This document shows, piece after piece, positions 60,545-64,000 of a stretch of 64,000 bases of DNA (its first letter is position 1; every line of letters begins with the position of its first letter). Made by a program: the position numbers and the translations under genes. Below the pieces are notes generated by a model. That model was given only the letters and a program-made list of their open reading frames with translations. It had not been told where the DNA came from and searched no databases. The stretch covers positions 62,001 to 126,000 of the forward strand of contig NZ_JAIRAU010000045.1 in NCBI RefSeq assembly GCF_020073745.1, in the 5' to 3' direction. The stretch is from Nannocystis pusilla. Lineage in GTDB: Bacteria; Myxococcota_A; Polyangia; Nannocystales; Nannocystaceae.

Positions 60545-61483
60545 CTACCTGACGAACACGGAGACGGCGCGGACGCCCCACGACTCTTCCTCGATCGCCT
60601 CGTCGAGGTTGCTGGTGAAGCTCAGGGCGACGGCGTCGCCGTCGTGCGCGGCCGGGTCGGTGGCGATCGCCACGACGCCGTCGTTGAAGTCGGCGTCGCC
60701 GCAGACGTCGGCCTGCTGGTTGCAGCTGAACGCGGCCTCCGAGTCGCAGAGCTGGCTGAAGATGTCGACGTCGTCGAGCTTGATGATGATCTTCTCGTCG
60801 GTGAAGGCGTCCCACGAGTCGATGACGACGGCCTCGGCGACCACGCGCAGCTCGGTGTGCGGGACGGCGGCGGCGGTGGTGTCGAGCGTGAGCACGTCGC
60901 CCATGCCGTAGGGGCCGTACATCTCGCCGAGGTCGCCGCAGGCGCCCTCCTTGACCGGGTCCCAGGCGCCCTCCACGGCCGGCGAGAAGACCTCGGTCCA
61001 GCCGGGGCTCTCGGGGCTCATGTCGCAGTTGAACTCGAGGCCGGTGCCGTCGCCGTCGGGGTCGAGCGGGTAGGTGCCGCTCGCCAGCTCGGGCAGCTCC
61101 TCGTGCAGCGCCAGGCAGCTGGCGAGCAGCGGGAAGCAGACCTCGGCCTCGCACTTGCTCGACTTGCAGTCGTCGTCGCCGCCGCACGCGGCCCCGCCGT
61201 CGCACCCGCCGCAGCTGCCGCCGCAGTCGACGTCGCTCTCGTCGCCGTTCAGCTGGCCGTCGCCGCAGCCCGCGGGCGGCTCGCCGGTGTCGGTGTCGGT
61301 GTCGGTGACGGGGTCGGAGGTCATCACCGACTCGGTGGTGGTCGGTTCGCTGGTGGCGGGCGGGTCGCCGCTGGACGAGCCGGTGTCGGTCGTGTCGTCC
61401 GTGCCGGTCGAGCCCTGCATGGCAGGGCCCGGGCAGGCGGGGAGGAGCAGGGCGGTGACGAAGAGACAGGTCTTGGGGGACAT
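60545..61483 (-). CDS. Cys-rich fibrinogen-like lipoprotein
   Basis: 312 residues from ATG 61483, six nucleotides after the glpX stop. The signal peptide ends LLLPACPG (lipobox). A Thr/Asp/Ser linker follows (TESVMTSDPVTDTDTDTGEP), then a Cys-rich motif CGDGQLNGDESDVDCGGSCG, GCDGGAACGGDDDCKSSKC typical of myxobacterial surface proteins. The C-terminal part (about 122-312) begins CLALHEELPELASGTYPLDP and FNCDMSPESPGWTEV, the start of a fibrinogen C-terminal-like fold. It probably binds glycans at the cell surface. It is embedded in an operon of metabolic genes. Confidence 0.75.
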   Translation of the reverse strand: MSPKTCLFVTALLLPACPGPAMQGSTGTDDTTDTGSSSGDPPATSEPTTTESVMTSDPVTDTDTDTGEPPAGCGDGQLNGDESDVDCGGSCGGCDGGAACGGDDDCKSSKCEAEVCFPLLASCLALHEELPELASGTYPLDPDGDGTGLEFNCDMSPESPGWTEVFSPAVEGAWDPVKEGACGDLGEMYGPYGMGDVLTLDTTAAAVPHTELRVVAEAVVIDSWDAFTDEKIIIKLDDVDIFSQLCDSEAAFSCNQQADVCGDADFNDGVVAIATDPAAHDGDAVALSFTSNLDEAIEEESWGVRAVSVFVR

Positions 61484-61489
61484 CTGTGC

Positions 61490-62452
61490 TTAGTGCTCGC
61501 TCAAGAAGCGGGTGGCGTCGACCGAGGTGTCGACCCACCGTATTGTGCCAGTCTTGCTGCGGATGGCCAGACTCTGGAGGTGCATGCGATCGCCGATCCG
61601 CCGCACACCTTTCAGCAGGGGGCCCCCCGTGACGCCCGTGGCGACGAAGATGACGTCGCCGCGGACCAAATCGTCGACGCCGAACACTCGATCGGGGTCT
61701 TTGTGCCCCATGGCGATGGCCCGCCGGCGCTCCTCGTCGGAGCGGAACACCAGCTTGCCGACGAACTCGCCGCCCATGCAGTGGATCGCCGCGGCCCCCA
61801 GCACGCCCTCGGGGGCGCCGCCGATGCCGTACACCATGTCGATGCCGCTCTTGGGGATGCACGTGGCGACCACCGGCGCGACGTCGCCGTCGGTGATCAG
61901 GTGAATGCGTGCGCCGGCCTCACGCAGCTCGGTGACGAGGTTCTCGTGGCGCGGACGATCGAGGACGACGACCGTCAATTCGTCGGGCCGGCGCCCCTTG
62001 GCCGCGGCGAGCGTGTAGAGGTTGTCGCGCGGCGACTTCGACAGCGAGATCTTGCCGCGACCCTCGGGGCCGCAGGCGATCTTCATCATGTAACAGTCGG
62101 GGGCGTTGAGCAGGAGGCCGCGGTCGGTGACGGCGAGCACGGTGATCGCGCCGGGCAGACCGTTGGCGCACAGGTTGGTGCCCTCGAGCGGGTCGACGGC
62201 GATGTCGACCTCGGGCAGCGTCGGGTCGGAAGGGCCGACTTTCTCGCCGATGTAGAGCATCGGCGCCTCGTCGCGCTCGCCCTCGCCGATGACGATGGTG
62301 CCGCGCGCCGCGACGCGCTCGAACGCGTCGCGCATGGCCTTGACGGCGGCCGCGTCGGCGCCGTTGCGGTCGCCGCGACCGATCATGGTCGAGGCCGCGA
62401 TCGCGGCGGCTTCGGTGACGCGGGTGTACTCGAGGACGAGGGTGCGGTCCAT
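61490..62452 (-). CDS. glpX: Class II fructose-1,6-bisphosphatase
   Basis: 320 residues from ATG 62452, behind AGAAGGAG; TGACATG links it to the ybgC stop with one base between. Family motifs are clear: GRGDRNGADAAAVKAMRDAF, VIGEGERDEAPMLYIGE (metal site), EVDIAVDPLEGTNLCANGLP (near 82-101, the phosphatase D-P-L-E-G-T), IDMVYGIGGAPEGVLGAAAI and ATGVTGGPLLKGVR. It dephosphorylates fructose-1,6-bisphosphate in gluconeogenesis, in the cytoplasm, with Mn2+. Length equals that of the family. Confidence 0.95.
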   Translation of the reverse strand: MDRTLVLEYTRVTEAAAIAASTMIGRGDRNGADAAAVKAMRDAFERVAARGTIVIGEGERDEAPMLYIGEKVGPSDPTLPEVDIAVDPLEGTNLCANGLPGAITVLAVTDRGLLLNAPDCYMMKIACGPEGRGKISLSKSPRDNLYTLAAAKGRRPDELTVVVLDRPRHENLVTELREAGARIHLITDGDVAPVVATCIPKSGIDMVYGIGGAPEGVLGAAAIHCMGGEFVGKLVFRSDEERRRAIAMGHKDPDRVFGVDDLVRGDVIFVATGVTGGPLLKGVRRIGDRMHLQSLAIRSKTGTIRWVDTSVDATRFLSEH

Positions 62453-62453
62453 G

Positions 62454-62942
62454 TCAGTCGGCTCCTTCTGGCTTCGGGGCCAGGTCGGCGAGGGCGGCCC
62501 GCAACGGGCCAGGAAACCGCGCCGGACGGCCATCGGCGCGGGCGATACAACAGTGGCAAGTCTCGGCGAAGGCGATGGTGAGCGGCTCGGCCAACCCCTT
62601 GCGATCGCCCGGCTCGACGCGCACGTGGTAGCCGAGGATCAACCGCGCGTAGCCGATCTCGACCACGCCGACCATCACCGACAAGATGTCGTCGTAACGC
62701 GCCGGCGAGAGGTAGCTGATCTGCAGGTCGGTCAACGGCAAGGCAAACCCCGCCGCCTCGACGTCGGCGTACGTCTGACCGGCGTCGCGCATGAACTCGA
62801 CCCGCGCCGCCTCGAGATACCGCGCGTAGGTGCCGTGGTACACGACGCCCATCTGGTCGGTGTCGGCGTAGATGACCCGCAACTTGACGCCGAGCCGCAA
62901 CTCTCGGGCAGGCGATCGGGTGAGCCTCGGTGTGCGCGCCAT
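62454..62942 (-). CDS. YbgC/4-hydroxybenzoyl-CoA thioesterase-family protein
   Basis: 162 residues from ATG 62942; TACCCT at 62957-62962 is fourteen nucleotides upstream. The hotdog catalytic motif is VIYADTDQMGVVYHGTYARY (near 24-43; catalytic Asp in TDQMGVVYHG), followed by LQISYLSPARYDDILSVMVG. The family hydrolyses short-chain or branched acyl-CoA; in other bacteria ybgC sits with tol-pal. Here it opens the run ybgC-glpX-lipoprotein-rlmM-like-ompA-like. The C-terminus (about 130-162) is longer than usual and charged. Confidence 0.85.
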   Translation of the reverse strand: MARTPRLTRSPARELRLGVKLRVIYADTDQMGVVYHGTYARYLEAARVEFMRDAGQTYADVEAAGFALPLTDLQISYLSPARYDDILSVMVGVVEIGYARLILGYHVRVEPGDRKGLAEPLTIAFAETCHCCIARADGRPARFPGPLRAALADLAPKPEGAD

Positions 62943-63243
62943 GACGAGCGGCCGCGAGGGTAAACCGCCCCGCACACGAGCGGGGCCGCGCGGGGTGTGA
63001 GCGGTGTCGCGTTCCGGCCAGGCGGAATACCCGCCAAAGGGGTTGCGGCGGGCGAGCGGCGGTTTTTTTGCGCGACCACGCGGGGCTCGTCGCGCTCGCG
63101 GCGGGGCAGTGACCCCGGCAGAGGTGCCGAGCGGCCTCGGCCTCGTCACGGCTCCGCGGCGGGCCGGGGCGTGACGCCGTCGTTGCGTCGGCTCGCCAGG
63201 CGAACGACCGGGGAGGGGCCCGGATGCGGATGCGGCCTGCCGC
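62943..63243. other. Intergenic gap with T-run
   Basis: About 300 nt before ybgC on the - strand. GGCGGTTTTTTTGCGCG near 63058-63074 is the only homopolymer run of this kind in the region; the GC-rich flank could form a weak stem. No gene recognised. Confidence 0.35.
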
Positions 63244-64000
63244 TCAGTCCTCTTGCTCGAGGACGAAGCCGTCGTCGATGCAGTAGAGGCGGGCGAGCGC
63301 GCTGCAAGTGAAAACCGAGAAACTGGTCCACCACCGCTCGGCGCGCCAGCTGTCCCATTCAGGACCGCTTTCGACAGCGAGCGCGTTGATGCCCGAGCGC
63401 GCTTGCAGCGACCCATCGGCCGCGGTCCAGCCGTCGCAGTGATCGTCGATGCTGAAGATCTCGCCGAAGGCCGAGGTGTTGGTCCACACTCGCTCCTTGA
63501 ACAGAGTCTCGCCGAACTCGGTGCGAGCGATGCCGGTGTGCGGGCCGTTGTCCACGAGGTCGAGGAGGTCGTCGGCGACGACGAGACCGCCGGTCAGGAT
63601 GACCGGGACGCCAGGCAGATCCCACTGATCGAAGCGAGTCTCCGGCGACTGAAAATTGTCGCTGATCCAGGCGCGGTACTTGTTGGCGTTCGGCAACCCG
63701 GCGGCCGAGGCGGCGGCGCGGCATTTTAGATCCGCGCCCGAGACGCCGCCGAGGTTGCCGTTGAATTGCTGACTCGTCATGAAGAGCAAGCGGCCGTAAT
63801 AGCCACACATGAGCGAGCACGGCGCGAACTCGTCGTCGGTGACTCCGGTGCCGTTGAGCTCGCCCCGGTCGCAGATCTCGTACTCGACGTCGAGGATACC
63901 GTCGCCGCAGCGAGGGCCGTATTGACAGTCGAGAGGCCGGCACCCGTCGTAGGAATCATCGTTGCCGAGGCCGAAGTCGCACTGCTCGACGCCCTCGTGC
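63244..64000 (-). CDS. DUF4215/DUF1554-type secreted protein (5' end outside window)
   Basis: At least 251 residues; the beginning lies beyond the right edge. The visible N-terminal part has a myxobacterial Cys repeat (EQCDFGLGNDDSYDGCRPLD, CQYGPRCGDGILDVEYEICD), the DUF4215 pattern C-G-D-G-x5-E-x-C-D. From about 70 residues in, RLLFMTSQQFNGNLGGVSGA then DLKCRAAASAAGLPNANKYR and AWISD match DUF1554, a lectin-like/endostatin-type fold known from Leptospira and myxobacteria. The end is GFVLEQED. It is probably extracellular; the ligand is unknown. Confidence 0.75.
   Translation of the reverse strand, partial: HEGVEQCDFGLGNDDSYDGCRPLDCQYGPRCGDGILDVEYEICDRGELNGTGVTDDEFAPCSLMCGYYGRLLFMTSQQFNGNLGGVSGADLKCRAAASAAGLPNANKYRAWISDNFQSPETRFDQWDLPGVPVILTGGLVVADDLLDLVDNGPHTGIARTEFGETLFKERVWTNTSAFGEIFSIDDHCDGWTAADGSLQARSGINALAVESGPEWDSWRAERWWTSFSVFTCSALARLYCIDDGFVLEQED

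Noticed and set aside
63058..63074. Rho-independent terminator at the GGCGGTTTTTTT run
   Set aside because: No gene ends nearby on the + strand, and the stem ahead of the T-run is weak.

Overview
The window is a GC-rich (about 70% by eye), densely coding bacterial chromosome segment. It looks like a myxobacterium, probably of the Nannocystis type. The evidence is two secreted proteins with MYXO-CTERM tails (Cys-rich turn, hydrophobic helix, Arg run), about ten lipoproteins with Thr/Ser/Gly-rich linkers after the lipobox, and a Cys-rich CGDG..E.CD repeat protein. No rRNA, tRNA, CRISPR array, IS element or phage module was seen.

Layout. 1-3.5 kb: a truncated glutathione S-transferase, a YccF membrane protein, a secreted protein made of five 49-residue repeats, an acetyltransferase and a small HTH-like protein. 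4.2-10.8 kb: a membrane-anchored sulfatase/PhoD fusion, a frameshifted gene remnant and a GT-C-type membrane glycosyltransferase. 11.1-17.4 kb: one 2,088-residue protein. 17.6-24.1 kb: a LysR regulator, a lipoprotein GDPD, an Eis-like acetyltransferase and a tandemly duplicated lipoprotein pair. 24.2-27.2 kb: a DUF4863/acyl-CoA ligase operon and a two-CXXCH lipoprotein. 27.3-31.6 kb: a cobalamin riboswitch leading nrdA-nrdB-thioesterase. 31.6-38.7 kb: an MbnP-like lipoprotein beside a His-rich Cys lipoprotein, a metallophosphatase, a MYND/MSS51-type protein, an orphan Eco57I-like methylase and a heme-oxygenase-fold protein. 39-47 kb: an M28 peptidase, a split HsdR_N protein, a MYXO-CTERM protein, a serine hydrolase, a TTR-like domain protein and a second acyl-CoA ligase. 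47-51.3 kb: an aldo/keto reductase facing a MarR regulator over three phased operators, then an aldehyde dehydrogenase-DUF779 pair and a GFA enzyme. 51.5-58.2 kb: YchJ, a beta-helix MYXO-CTERM protein, an Mrr-like nuclease and acetyltransferases. 58.2-62.9 kb: a compact operon ybgC-glpX-lipoprotein-rlmM-like-ompA-like. The window ends inside a DUF4215/DUF1554 protein.

Two window-wide patterns stand out. First, a palindromic element with core ATGTCC-(4 nt)-GGACAT, often with a TTCG loop, recurs many times. It occupies six of the ten convergent gene junctions and also lies inside several reading frames, where it encodes TCPxGQ-like or HVPED-like peptides. Second, about 18 first-in-unit genes carry a TANNNT -10-like hexamer only 5-14 nt before the start codon, usually with no Shine-Dalgarno sequence. 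This suggests widespread leaderless transcription.
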